The notes under the pieces are model-generated. The model ran no database searches. It saw nothing but the letters and a program-made list of their open reading frames with translations, and had not been told where the DNA came from. From Syntrophaceae bacterium (GTDB taxonomy: Bacteria > Desulfobacterota > Syntrophorhabdia > Syntrophorhabdales > WCHB1-27), in NCBI GenBank assembly GCA_003165115.1, contig PLSJ01000397.1, forward strand, positions 247-5,900: a DNA stretch of 5,654 nt, in the 5' to 3' direction. The position numbers and the translations under genes are program-made. Positions 1-5,654 of the stretch are shown piece after piece. Position 1 is the stretch's first letter, and each line of letters starts with the position of its first letter.

Positions 1-621
1 CGACAGGCGCGCCACGTTCTTCGTCCGTTTGCGCCAGATGATATTATCCGTGAGGAGCGTTTCATACTCGTCGATCCTCCGGGGAAAATCTTCGACAAAG
101 GCCTTGACCATCCCGGCGAATTCGGACGGCATCTCACGAGCGAGCCCGCCTATCCGGACGAAGCTCGGGGTGAGCCGCGCGCCCGTCACGTGCTCGACGA
201 TCTCCAGGATGGTTTCGCGCTCGCGGAACGCATAGAAAAGGAGGGTCATGGCGCCCACGTCGAGGGCGTGCGTGCCTATCCATATAAGGTGGGCCGCGAT
301 CCGCTGTAACTCCGCGAGGATCACACGAAGATACTGGCCGCGCTTCGGCACCTCTATCCCGCACAGCTTTTCCGCCGCGAGACAGTAAGCCAGGTTGTTC
401 GCGAGACCGTTCGTGTAATCGAGCCTGTCCGTAAGGGTGAGCGCCTGGTGGTAGGTCCTGGCCTCGGCGAGCTTTTCCACGCCGCGGTGGAGGTACCCTA
501 TGAAGGGCGTCGCCTTGACGATGATCTCACCGTCGAGCTCCAGCAGGATCCTCAGCACCCCATGCGTGGCGGGGTGTTGGGGGCCCATGTTGATGGTCAT
601 ATATTTCTTTTCTTCCGCCAT
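1..621 (-). CDS. nuoD: NADH-quinone oxidoreductase subunit D (NuoD, 49 kDa), N-terminal half, cut by window edge
   Basis: NuoD is the 49-kDa-type subunit of respiratory complex I. With NuoB it forms the quinone-reduction site in the peripheral arm, on the cytoplasmic face of the membrane. Only the first 207 codons are visible; the family is usually about 390-410 residues, so roughly half is missing beyond position 1. The frame is open throughout. The diagnostic N-terminal motif GPQHPATHGVLR lies at residues 13-24, followed by GYLHRGVEKL at 42-51 and DRLDYTNG at 65-72. His20 and Tyr69 match the quinone-headgroup His and Tyr known in the family (His59/Tyr108 bovine, His38/Tyr87 Thermus); the 49-residue spacing is identical. 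The ATG start shares one base with the nuoC stop (TAATG), which supports this start and implies translational coupling. An AAGG lies ten bases upstream. NuoC and NuoD are separate here, unlike the fused NuoCD of E. coli. A group 4 hydrogenase large subunit is the main alternative, but the NuoABC context argues against it. Confidence 0.96.
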   Translation of the reverse strand, partial: MAEEKKYMTINMGPQHPATHGVLRILLELDGEIIVKATPFIGYLHRGVEKLAEARTYHQALTLTDRLDYTNGLANNLAYCLAAEKLCGIEVPKRGQYLRVILAELQRIAAHLIWIGTHALDVGAMTLLFYAFRERETILEIVEHVTGARLTPSFVRIGGLAREMPSEFAGMVKAFVEDFPRRIDEYETLLTDNIIWRKRTKNVARLS

Positions 622-1142
622 TATCGCTCGGCCTTCTGCGGCGTCTCGTCCTCTTGTTCCAGTTTGACCACATAGGGCTCCTCGAACCCGTAGCCTTCGG
701 TGGGGAAATCCTTGCGCAGGGGGTAGCCGTCGAAATCTTCGACGCTGAGGATGCGGCGCAGGTCGGGATGGTTCTCAAAGCTTATCCCGAACATGTCATA
801 TGCCTCCCGCTCGAGCCAGTCCGCGGCCCGCCACAGGTCGCTCACCGTCGGGACCGGCTCTCCGTCCGCCACGCGTACCTTGACGACGAGGCGTTCCTTC
901 AACTGCAAAGAATTGAGCAGGTAGACCACCTCGAACCGGGGATCGCTGCCGTAGCGGTCGACGGCGAAGAGGTCCGTCATCATGGTGAAGCCCAAAGCCT
1001 CGTCCGTTTTCAGGAAAATGAGGACATCCCGCAAAGCGTCCTTGCCGGCGATGACGGCGCATGTGTCACCGGTCTGCTCGCAGGCGACTGAGGCGCCGAA
1101 TTTGCCCGTGAGCCTGTCGATTGTCGAACCCGTTGCGCTCAT
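621..1142 (-). CDS. nuoC: NADH-quinone oxidoreductase subunit C (NuoC, 30 kDa)
   Basis: NuoC is the 30-kDa-type subunit of complex I. It carries no cofactor and packs against NuoD and NuoB in the connecting module of the peripheral arm. The 173-residue protein has a normal length for an unfused NuoC. The family signature is clear at about residues 111-132: [10 protein letters not shown], then [12 protein letters not shown]. It is followed by the conserved run [13 protein letters not shown] (135-147). The N-terminal half is less conserved, as usual, and contains the beta-sheet segment [10 protein letters not shown] (69-78). The last 15 residues are charged and rich in Glu. No signal peptide or membrane segment is seen. 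The ATG start overlaps the nuoB stop in ATGA, and the TAA stop overlaps the nuoD start, so the gene sits inside a tightly coupled operon. An AAGG lies very close to the start, so translation probably depends on coupling more than on its own ribosome site. Confidence 0.96.
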   Translation of the reverse strand: MSATGSTIDRLTGKFGASVACEQTGDTCAVIAGKDALRDVLIFLKTDEALGFTMMTDLFAVDRYGSDPRFEVVYLLNSLQLKERLVVKVRVADGEPVPTVSDLWRAADWLEREAYDMFGISFENHPDLRRILSVEDFDGYPLRKDFPTEGYGFEEPYVVKLEQEDETPQKAER

Positions 1143-1639
1143 GCCTTGCTTCCCGGCACGGTAACGAGCCTTCTGTTCTCGTCAAACATGCTCTCTTTTC
1201 CGATCTTTTCCTGAAGTTTTATCAGGCCGGCGATGAGGCTCTCCGGCCGGGGCGGACATCCGGGGATATAGACGTCGACCGGCACGATCCGGTCCACGCC
1301 CTGCACCACGCTGTACGTCTTGAATATGCCGCCGCTGGTGGCGCACGCGCCGTACGCGATCACCCACTTGGGCTCGGGCATCTGTTCGTAGATCCTCCGC
1401 ACCACGGGCGCCATCTTCCTCGTCACCGTCCCTGCCACGATCATCAGGTCGGCCTGTCGCGGGGAAGGCCTGAAGACCTCCGCCCCGAACCGCGCCATGT
1501 CATGGGTGGCGGACGTGGCGATGATCATCTCCAGGGCGCAGCAGGCAAGGCCGAACGTCACCGGCCACAACGAGTTCTTCCTGGCCCAATTGACCACGTC
1601 ATCGACGGTGGTGACAAGGACGTTCTTCTCTATTCCCAT
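1139..1639 (-). CDS. nuoB: NADH-quinone oxidoreductase subunit B (NuoB, 20 kDa, cluster N2)
   Basis: NuoB (PSST-type) binds [4Fe-4S] cluster N2, which passes electrons to quinone at the NuoB/NuoD interface of complex I. The chosen start gives 166 residues. The N2 ligand set is complete: adjacent Cys33-Cys34 in [10 protein letters not shown], Cys99 in YGACATSGG, and Cys128 in the PGCPPRPE motif. The family-typical [20 protein letters not shown] region (about 49-68) is also present. Two in-frame ATGs exist: position 1660 (173 residues, no Shine-Dalgarno upstream) and 1639 (preceded by GAAAGGGG seven bases away). I chose 1639 because of that site; the family also tends to start close to this point. 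It overlaps the nuoA stop by 10 bases, while the longer form would overlap by 31. The stop overlaps the nuoC start in ATGA. The paralogous small subunits of NiFe hydrogenases share the fold, but the nuoA/C/D neighbours settle the identity. Confidence 0.97.
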   Translation of the reverse strand: MGIEKNVLVTTVDDVVNWARKNSLWPVTFGLACCALEMIIATSATHDMARFGAEVFRPSPRQADLMIVAGTVTRKMAPVVRRIYEQMPEPKWVIAYGACATSGGIFKTYSVVQGVDRIVPVDVYIPGCPPRPESLIAGLIKLQEKIGKESMFDENRRLVTVPGSKA

Positions 1640-1983
1640 TCGAGGGCCCCTTTCTTCCATACATACAGGTAGCCGATGAAGAGGATCGCCATGAAGACGA
1701 CCATTTCACCAAAACCGAACAAGCCGAGATGCTTCGCGGTCACCGCCCAGGGATAGAGGAAGAGTATCTCCAGGTCGAAAACGAGGAAGAGCATGGCCAC
1801 GATGTAGTAGCGGATCGTCATCCTCGTCCTTGCCGGCCCCCTGCTCACCATGCCGCACTCGTAGGGGGAGAGCTTCACCTTCGCCTGCGTCCGGTTGCCG
1901 AGGACGTACGACGCGCCGACGATACCCGCGGCAATAGCAGCCGCAAGTCCTATCATGATCAGAACACCGATATATTCGATCAT
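1630..1983 (-). CDS. nuoA: NADH-quinone oxidoreductase subunit A (NuoA, membrane subunit)
   Basis: NuoA (ND3-type) is a small membrane subunit at the junction of the membrane and peripheral arms of complex I. Its long TM1-TM2 loop lies near the quinone cavity. The 117-residue protein shows three hydrophobic segments at about residues 4-28, 58-78 and 90-109. Between the first two is the conserved loop containing SPYECG (39-44), whose Cys43 corresponds to the loop cysteine known in ND3. The second segment carries the family hallmark [15 protein letters not shown] (66-80), with Asp70 and Glu72 in the membrane. The ATG start is preceded by GAGGG nine bases upstream, and a plausible sigma70-type promoter lies about 40 bases upstream, making this the first gene of the nuo operon. 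Upstream of it is a 309-base gap rather than another nuo gene, as in typical nuoA-N clusters. Length and motifs are complete. Confidence 0.97.
   Translation of the reverse strand: MIEYIGVLIMIGLAAAIAAGIVGASYVLGNRTQAKVKLSPYECGMVSRGPARTRMTIRYYIVAMLFLVFDLEILFLYPWAVTAKHLGLFGFGEMVVFMAILFIGYLYVWKKGALEWE
1647..1654 (-). promoter_or_regulatory. Shine-Dalgarno site deciding the nuoB start
   Basis: GAAAGGGG on the minus strand, seven bases before the ATG at 1639 and inside the end of nuoA. No comparable purine-rich site precedes the alternative in-frame ATG at 1660, so this motif favours the shorter NuoB. Confidence 0.6.
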
Positions 1984-1992
1984 GTCTTCATT

Positions 1993-1997
1993 CCCTC
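1993..1997 (-). promoter_or_regulatory. Shine-Dalgarno site of nuoA
   Basis: GAGGG on the minus strand, nine bases before the nuoA ATG. It is the best ribosome site in the operon, as expected for a first gene. The downstream nuo genes rely on overlapping junctions. Confidence 0.65.
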
Positions 1998-2021
1998 ATA
2001 GCGTTGTGATCTAATGAGGCT

Positions 2022-2050
2022 ATTTTCGCCCATATCTTTCGGTCCGTCAA
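2022..2050 (-). promoter_or_regulatory. Predicted sigma70-type promoter of the nuo operon
   Basis: On the minus strand, TTGACG (2045-2050; 5 of 6 to the -35 consensus) is followed after exactly 17 bases by GAAAAT (2022-2027; 4 of 6 to TATAAT, with the key second A and final T present). A T-rich tract (ATTTTTT) sits just upstream of the -35 box and could act as an UP-like element. Transcription would start near 2015, giving a leader of about 30 bases that contains the nuoA ribosome site. The position fits well, but no transcript data support it and the -10 box is imperfect. Confidence 0.5.
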
Positions 2051-2232
2051 GTAAAAAATGCATACAATCCTGTTCGCCGTTTTATTCGCTCCACGAAATA
2101 CCGGGTTTCCAACCGTGCGAACCCTTTTCGGGCGCCCAGGCGCCGGAATACGGCAAGCACAAAACGTGCCACACGCAATACCGTCAAATCAAAGGGACGG
2201 GAGTGAAAACGGCGGTCTCAACTATCACATCC

Positions 2233-2248
2233 GGCGGAAGATTCCGCC
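2233..2248 (-). repeat. Perfect inverted repeat downstream of the PBP gene
   Basis: GGCGGAA and TTCCGCC are exact inverted copies separated by two bases. As RNA this would fold as a 6-bp stem with a four-base loop. It begins about 45 bases after the PBP stop. No T-tract follows on the minus strand, so it is not a canonical intrinsic terminator. It could stabilise a 3' end, mark a protein-binding site, or be chance. Confidence 0.5.
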
Positions 2249-2262
2249 ACATTTCTCAGTGG

Positions 2263-2275
2263 CGCCCACCGGGCG
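2263..2275 (-). repeat. Short stem-loop just after the PBP stop codon
   Basis: On the minus strand CGCCC-GGT-GGGCG forms a 5-bp all-GC stem with a three-base loop, 17 bases after the PBP stop. It is not followed by a T-run. Together with the inverted repeat at 2233-2248 it makes a pair of hairpins that could mark the end of the upstream transcript, but the stem is short. Confidence 0.35.
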
Positions 2276-2292
2276 TCGCTTGAAGTAAAAGC

Positions 2293-4464
2293 CTAGAGGT
2301 CGTACCCCGGCTCCTTCGGCGCGGGAGGGGAGGCGGGCGCGGCCGGCGTTTCGGGCTGAGGGACAGGCTCGGGAGGGGCGGGTGGCGCAAAATCATCCGG
2401 GGGGAACCTTCGCATGGCCGATCCCATGAACTTCATCCATATGGGCAGGGCCACTCTGCCCCCGCTTTCCGCCTTGCCGAGCGACGTGCGCTGGTCGAAC
2501 CCCGCCCAGACGCCTGTGCAGATATGGGGTGAATACCCCACGAAAAGGGCATCGTAGAAGCTATTGGTCGTGCCTGTCTTTCCCGCTACGGGATATCCGA
2601 GCCTGCTTGCGGCCTTTGCGGTGCCGTAGGTGGTTACCCCCTTCAACAGGGTGTTCATCTTAAAGGCGATGGATGCGTCGATGACGCTCGCCTTCTCCGG
2701 CCCGTGCTCTTCCAGCACCTCCCCCTGGCCGTCCTCGATCCGTCTTATCATGACCGGTTTCACCCTCGCCCCGCCGTTCGCAAAGGCCGAGAACCCCTTG
2801 ACGAGATCGAGCAGGGTAAGGTTCGACGTGCCGAGGGCGATCGACAGGTCGTCTTCCACCTCCTCGTTGATGCCGAGGTCGCGGAGCACTTTCTTCACGG
2901 GGCCGACGCCCACCTCCTCCAGGAGGCGCACCGTTGCCGCGTTCTTCGAAAAGGCGATGGCATCGCGCAGGGTAATCGGCCCGCTGTACGTGCCGTCGTA
3001 GTTCTTCGGCACCCAGGTCTTGCCGCGGCCCCCTCCGTACGTCTTCGGCTCGTCCATGATGATCGAATCGAGGTCATAGCCTTTTTCGAGCGCGGCCAGG
3101 TAGATGAAGGGCTTGAAGGCGGAGCCCGGCTGCACCTTCGCGGACAGGGCGCGGTTGTAAGGGCTCCTCTCGAATTCCCGCCCCCCGACCACCGCATACA
3201 GGTACCCCGTATTCACGTCCATGCAGACGAGGGCGCCCTCTATGTCCGAGCTTCGTACGGGAGAAAAGAGGGGCGTTTTCTTCTTGTCGGCCCCGTCGTA
3301 CAGCCCCTTTACCACATCGCCCGGCTTAAAGGGGAAATCGGACATTTTCATGAACCCCCTGTGCGTGCCGGCAAAGACCGCGTACCCCCCGGCGACCCTT
3401 TCGGAGACGAGGAGGCTGTAGGCCAAACCGGGGCTTAAAGGGGTGAGGGTGAGGTCCCTCTCGGCCGACTTCATGAGGCCCTCCCACTTCTTCCTGTCGA
3501 GGCGGTAAGAGACGCTGTACTCGCCCTGTCTCTCGTCGTAGGCCGCGAGCCCTTTTCTCACCGCGCTCTCCGCGGCGCGCTGAAACACCGGATCGACGGT
3601 CGCGTATACCTTCAGTGCCCTTCTCGCGAAAATGCCCCGGCCGTATTTGTCTTCCACGTACTTGCAGACGGCGCTCTTGAAATAGGTGTCGGCGAATATG
3701 CCGTCGTCCTCGGTCAGATGCGTCTTTTCCTTGAGCATGGCGTCTTTCTTCTTTTCGTCGACAAAGCCTTTTTTCCACAACTGGTCTATCACGTAGAGCT
3801 GCCGCATCCTTGCAAGCCCAGGGTGGCGCCTGGGGGTGTAGCGCGCGGGGGCCTGCACGAGGCCGGCGAGGAGCGCCGCCTCCGCCCTGCTGATCTCCCA
3901 CACGTGCCTCCCGAAATAGACCTGGGACGCCGCCTCCACCCCATACACCCCTTGCCCCATATAGATATTATCGAGATAGACGTTCAGGATCTCCTGCTTC
4001 GTGAGGTACGTCTCCAGCCTGTACGCGAGGATGGCCTCCCGCACCTTCCTCATCATGCTCTTCTCCGGCCCGAGTATCAGGGCCTTGATCACCTGCTGCG
4101 TGATCGTGCTGCCGCCCTGGACGACCCTCCCGTGGATCACGTTCATCGCCAGCGCCCTGACGATGCTCTTGAACTCCACGCCCGCGTGCGTGAAAAACTC
4201 CGCGTCCTCGGCGGCAAGGAACGCCTCCCGTACGTGTTTGGGTATCTTGTTGTAGGGCACGGATATCTTGTTATCGGGCACCACCACGTAGACGACCTGG
4301 TCGTTGATGCCGTAGATCCGGCTCACGGGCTTGTTCGTCAGGTCCTTCAGGGCCTTAACCGAGGGGATCTCGGTGATGAGAAAAATGTAGAAACCCACTC
4401 CGACGAAGAGCAGGGAGAGCGCCACGAGGCCAAGGAGGTAAAGAGGAATCCGCTTCTTCTTCAC
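2293..4464 (-). CDS. mrcA: Class A penicillin-binding protein, PBP1A family (glycosyltransferase/transpeptidase)
   Basis: This bifunctional enzyme polymerises lipid II into glycan strands (GT51 domain) and cross-links the peptides (transpeptidase domain) on the outer face of the inner membrane. The chosen GTG start gives 723 residues. A basic KKKR start and one membrane anchor (about 6-30) are followed by the GT51 motifs: EDAEFFTHAG with catalytic Glu86, GGSTITQQ (117-124), RKVRE (139-143) with second Glu143, the EILNVYLDNIYMGQG region (158-172) and AALLAGLVQAP (196-206). A linker/OB-like region (about 290-400) precedes the transpeptidase, with SAFK (Ser448 nucleophile, Lys451), SKN (506-508) and KTGT (629-632). 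A proline-rich tail (693-719) ends the protein. Both activities look intact. The GTG at 4464 overlaps the upstream ligase stop as GTGA; an alternative GTG at 4488 would add eight residues, and neither has a good Shine-Dalgarno site. The PBP1A assignment rests on motif wording and overall layout; the symbol follows E. coli usage. Confidence 0.93.
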   Translation of the reverse strand: MKKKRIPLYLLGLVALSLLFVGVGFYIFLITEIPSVKALKDLTNKPVSRIYGINDQVVYVVVPDNKISVPYNKIPKHVREAFLAAEDAEFFTHAGVEFKSIVRALAMNVIHGRVVQGGSTITQQVIKALILGPEKSMMRKVREAILAYRLETYLTKQEILNVYLDNIYMGQGVYGVEAASQVYFGRHVWEISRAEAALLAGLVQAPARYTPRRHPGLARMRQLYVIDQLWKKGFVDEKKKDAMLKEKTHLTEDDGIFADTYFKSAVCKYVEDKYGRGIFARRALKVYATVDPVFQRAAESAVRKGLAAYDERQGEYSVSYRLDRKKWEGLMKSAERDLTLTPLSPGLAYSLLVSERVAGGYAVFAGTHRGFMKMSDFPFKPGDVVKGLYDGADKKKTPLFSPVRSSDIEGALVCMDVNTGYLYAVVGGREFERSPYNRALSAKVQPGSAFKPFIYLAALEKGYDLDSIIMDEPKTYGGGRGKTWVPKNYDGTYSGPITLRDAIAFSKNAATVRLLEEVGVGPVKKVLRDLGINEEVEDDLSIALGTSNLTLLDLVKGFSAFANGGARVKPVMIRRIEDGQGEVLEEHGPEKASVIDASIAFKMNTLLKGVTTYGTAKAASRLGYPVAGKTGTTNSFYDALFVGYSPHICTGVWAGFDQRTSLGKAESGGRVALPIWMKFMGSAMRRFPPDDFAPPAPPEPVPQPETPAAPASPPAPKEPGYDL

Positions 4465-5654
4465 GGGGATGTCCGGGGAGCCGCGCACTCGATCTTCACG
4501 TCGAGGGCCGCGGCGCCTTTACCTTGCGCAAAGACGCGGAGCGGGTTGATGTCGAGGCTTACGATTTCCGCATGGTCGACAAGAAGCTTCGAGACGGCGA
4601 GGAGGGCGTCTACGAGGGCGTCCGTGTCCGCACGCGTGGTCCCGCGCGCACCCGCGAGCAGCGCCGCGCCTTTTACCTCCCCGATCATCAGGCGCGCCTC
4701 CGCCTCGTCTATGGGCGCGACGCGCACCGTCACGTCCTTCAGGACCTCGACGAATATCCCGCCGAGGCCGAACATGACGACCGGACCGAACTCGGGGTCC
4801 CGTTTGCCGCCGATGATGGTCTCCACGCCGTCGCCGGCCATCGCCTGGAGGAGATAGACCTCGGCCGCCATGGCGTCGAAGGCTTCGTTCAGCTCCCCGT
4901 CACTCCCGATATGCAGACGGACGGCGCCAGCCTCTGTCTTGTGAAGGATGAAGGGCTCGGCCGCCTTCAGGACGACAGGGTATCCTATCCTGTGGGCCGC
5001 CTCCATGGCGTCCGCCCGGTTTGTCACCAGCTCCTGCCGCACGACCGGCAGGCCGTAGGCCCGCATGAGGTCGAGCGTCCCGGCCGAGGACAAAATCCGG
5101 GAAGGACCCGGCGTGTCGCCGGCGGGAAGTGCGTCGATCGGCCCGACGGACGCGGCCCGGCGCGGCCCGGTCTGCTTCCCGTAATGGGCCAGCGAACGGC
5201 GGAGGGCGCCCAGGGCTCGCTCCGGCGCGGAAAACCACGGGAAGGACGCAAAGTACTTCAGGGCGAACCAGTCGGCCTTATCGGGCACCATGCAGAGGAC
5301 CGCGGGCTTTCCGTACTCACGTGAAAGGCGTTCCATGCCCGCGATCATATCGAAGGTCCCCGGCTTGTCGAAGGCGTAGTCGTAGAAGAAGATGACGCCG
5401 TCCACGGTCGGCTCCCTGAGCGCCATCCCTGCCACTTCCAGGAAAACGGACTCGTTGTACACGTCGCCCAGGTCGAGGGGGTTCGTGTTCTTGATGACCC
5501 CTGCCTTCGCCTCTTCCCGGATGCGGAGCGAAAAAGCGGGCGGCAGCGGCGGGAGGGTGAACCCATGCCGGTACGCCTCGTCCGCGAGCGTGACCGCCTG
5601 GCCGCCCGAGCGCGACAGGGCGACGAGGTTCGGCCCCTTCATCGGGGGGAGGTC
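4461..5654 (-). CDS. ADP-forming acyl-CoA synthetase (acetyl-CoA synthetase-type), C-terminal part, 5' end outside window
   Basis: This family interconverts an acyl-CoA plus ADP and phosphate with the free acid plus CoA and ATP, a substrate-level phosphorylation step (also used in reverse) in the cytoplasm. The visible 397 residues start inside the gene: the frame is open to 5654, and the first visible residues (DLPPMKGPNLVALSRSGG) match the start of the last CoA-ligase subdomain. The N-terminal CoA-binding domain and the alpha-type phosphohistidine region must lie upstream. The CoA-ligase part (about 1-155) contains NTNPLDLGD (56-64). A Pro/Gly/Ala-rich linker (about 158-188) leads into a complete ATP-grasp domain with YPVVLKAAEPFILHKTEAG (225-243), where His238 matches the beta-type conserved HK(S/T) histidine; RDPEFGPVVMFGLGGIFVEV (285-304) and LDINPL (367-372) follow. 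The substrate cannot be told from this sequence. A protein lysine acetyltransferase of the Pat type shares these domains but carries an extra GNAT domain, not seen here. The stop overlaps the PBP start. Confidence 0.92.
   Translation of the reverse strand, partial: DLPPMKGPNLVALSRSGGQAVTLADEAYRHGFTLPPLPPAFSLRIREEAKAGVIKNTNPLDLGDVYNESVFLEVAGMALREPTVDGVIFFYDYAFDKPGTFDMIAGMERLSREYGKPAVLCMVPDKADWFALKYFASFPWFSAPERALGALRRSLAHYGKQTGPRRAASVGPIDALPAGDTPGPSRILSSAGTLDLMRAYGLPVVRQELVTNRADAMEAAHRIGYPVVLKAAEPFILHKTEAGAVRLHIGSDGELNEAFDAMAAEVYLLQAMAGDGVETIIGGKRDPEFGPVVMFGLGGIFVEVLKDVTVRVAPIDEAEARLMIGEVKGAALLAGARGTTRADTDALVDALLAVSKLLVDHAEIVSLDINPLRVFAQGKGAAALDVKIECAAPRTSP
5151..5170. repeat. Perfect tandem 10-base repeat within the ligase gene
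   Basis: The ten bases CGCGGCCCGG occur twice in direct succession. The repeat lies in the codons for the linker between the CoA-ligase region and the ATP-grasp domain (around GPRRAAS). The unit is not a multiple of three, so gain or loss of one copy would shift the frame. The frame is open as it stands. Confidence 0.8.

Larger units (their letters stand above)
1984..2292. other. Intergenic region between the PBP gene and nuoA
   Basis: This 309-base stretch separates two co-oriented transcription units. It is visibly less GC-rich at the nuoA side than the flanking genes. From the PBP side it holds two small stem-loops (2263-2275 and 2233-2248), a further short GCAC/GTGC hairpin (2157-2169), a GC-rich block containing two GGCGCC palindromes two bases apart (2131-2144), and the predicted nuo promoter and ribosome site. 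Open frames on both strands here lack ribosome sites and family resemblance, so I call no gene. I see no tRNA, riboswitch fold or clear operator. Confidence 0.7.

Noticed and set aside
1999..2012. TGTGA-like half site near nuoA as a CRP/FNR operator.
   Set aside because: The matching inverted half is missing at the required spacing; a five-base half site is expected by chance.
2129..2146. GC-rich block with two GGCGCC palindromes as a terminator.
   Set aside because: The palindromes cannot form one long stem (only about 4 bp with a six-base loop), and no T-run follows on either strand.
2047..2187. A minus-strand 46-codon frame in the gap starting at TTG, encoding a strongly basic Arg-rich peptide (12 Arg/Lys, 2 acidic).
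   Set aside because: No ATG, no Shine-Dalgarno site before the TTG, no recognised family, and its stop lies within the -35 box of the nuo promoter. Chance open frames of this size are common in GC-rich DNA.
2159..2187. A second TTGACG in the gap as an additional promoter.
   Set aside because: At 17 bases spacing the -10 position reads TTTTGT, lacking the key second A; only 3 of 6 match.
2014..2288. Plus-strand open frames across the PBP-nuoA gap (about 76-89 codons).
   Set aside because: No ribosome site, low-complexity mixed composition without domain character, and they run antisense through the predicted nuo promoter and leader.
3718..4857. Long plus-strand frames opposite the PBP and ligase genes (up to 379 codons).
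   Set aside because: They are antisense to two genes with complete conserved motifs, and their translations show the Arg/His/Asp-rich composition typical of shadow frames in GC-rich DNA.

Overview
All recognisable genes in this window lie on the minus strand, so transcription runs from high to low coordinates. The genes look chromosomal and ordinary for a GC-rich bacterium. NuoC and NuoD are separate proteins rather than the fused NuoCD of enterobacteria. A class A penicillin-binding protein marks a peptidoglycan-making bacterium with a periplasmic-facing cell wall. A fused acyl-CoA ligase of the ADP(NDP)-forming type is common in anaerobes and syntrophs. Together these would fit a Desulfobacterota-like or similar anaerobic lineage, but that is inference from gene content and general protein character, not a firm assignment.

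Right part (4461-5654): the C-terminal 397 residues of an ADP-forming acyl-CoA synthetase, comprising the end of the CoA-ligase region and a complete ATP-grasp domain. Its 5' end lies beyond the window. Its TGA stop overlaps a GTG start in a GTGA tetranucleotide, leading directly into a bifunctional class A penicillin-binding protein of the PBP1A family (2293-4464). All expected glycosyltransferase and transpeptidase motifs are intact. These two genes look co-transcribed and translationally coupled.

Middle (1984-2292): a 309-base gap. It holds two small stem-loops just after the PBP stop, neither with a T-tract, and near its other end a good sigma70-type promoter for the next operon (TTGACG, 17-base spacer, GAAAAT), followed by a Shine-Dalgarno site.

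Left part (1-1983): the start of a complex I (NADH:quinone oxidoreductase) operon in the canonical order nuoA-nuoB-nuoC-nuoD. Gene junctions are tightly overlapping (10-base overlap, ATGA, TAATG), and nuoD is cut off by the window edge after 207 codons. NuoA is a membrane subunit. NuoB, C and D form the connecting module that carries cluster N2 and the quinone site. The N2 cysteines and the quinone-site His and Tyr are all present, so the enzyme looks functional.

I see no tRNA, rRNA, CRISPR, insertion sequence, prophage or defence genes. I found no evidence of a previously undescribed system. The points worth a second look are modest: the ligase-PBP coupling and PBP start choice, a frame-breaking 10-base tandem repeat in the ligase linker, the nuo promoter region, unusual stem-loops after the PBP gene, and a proline-rich PBP tail.
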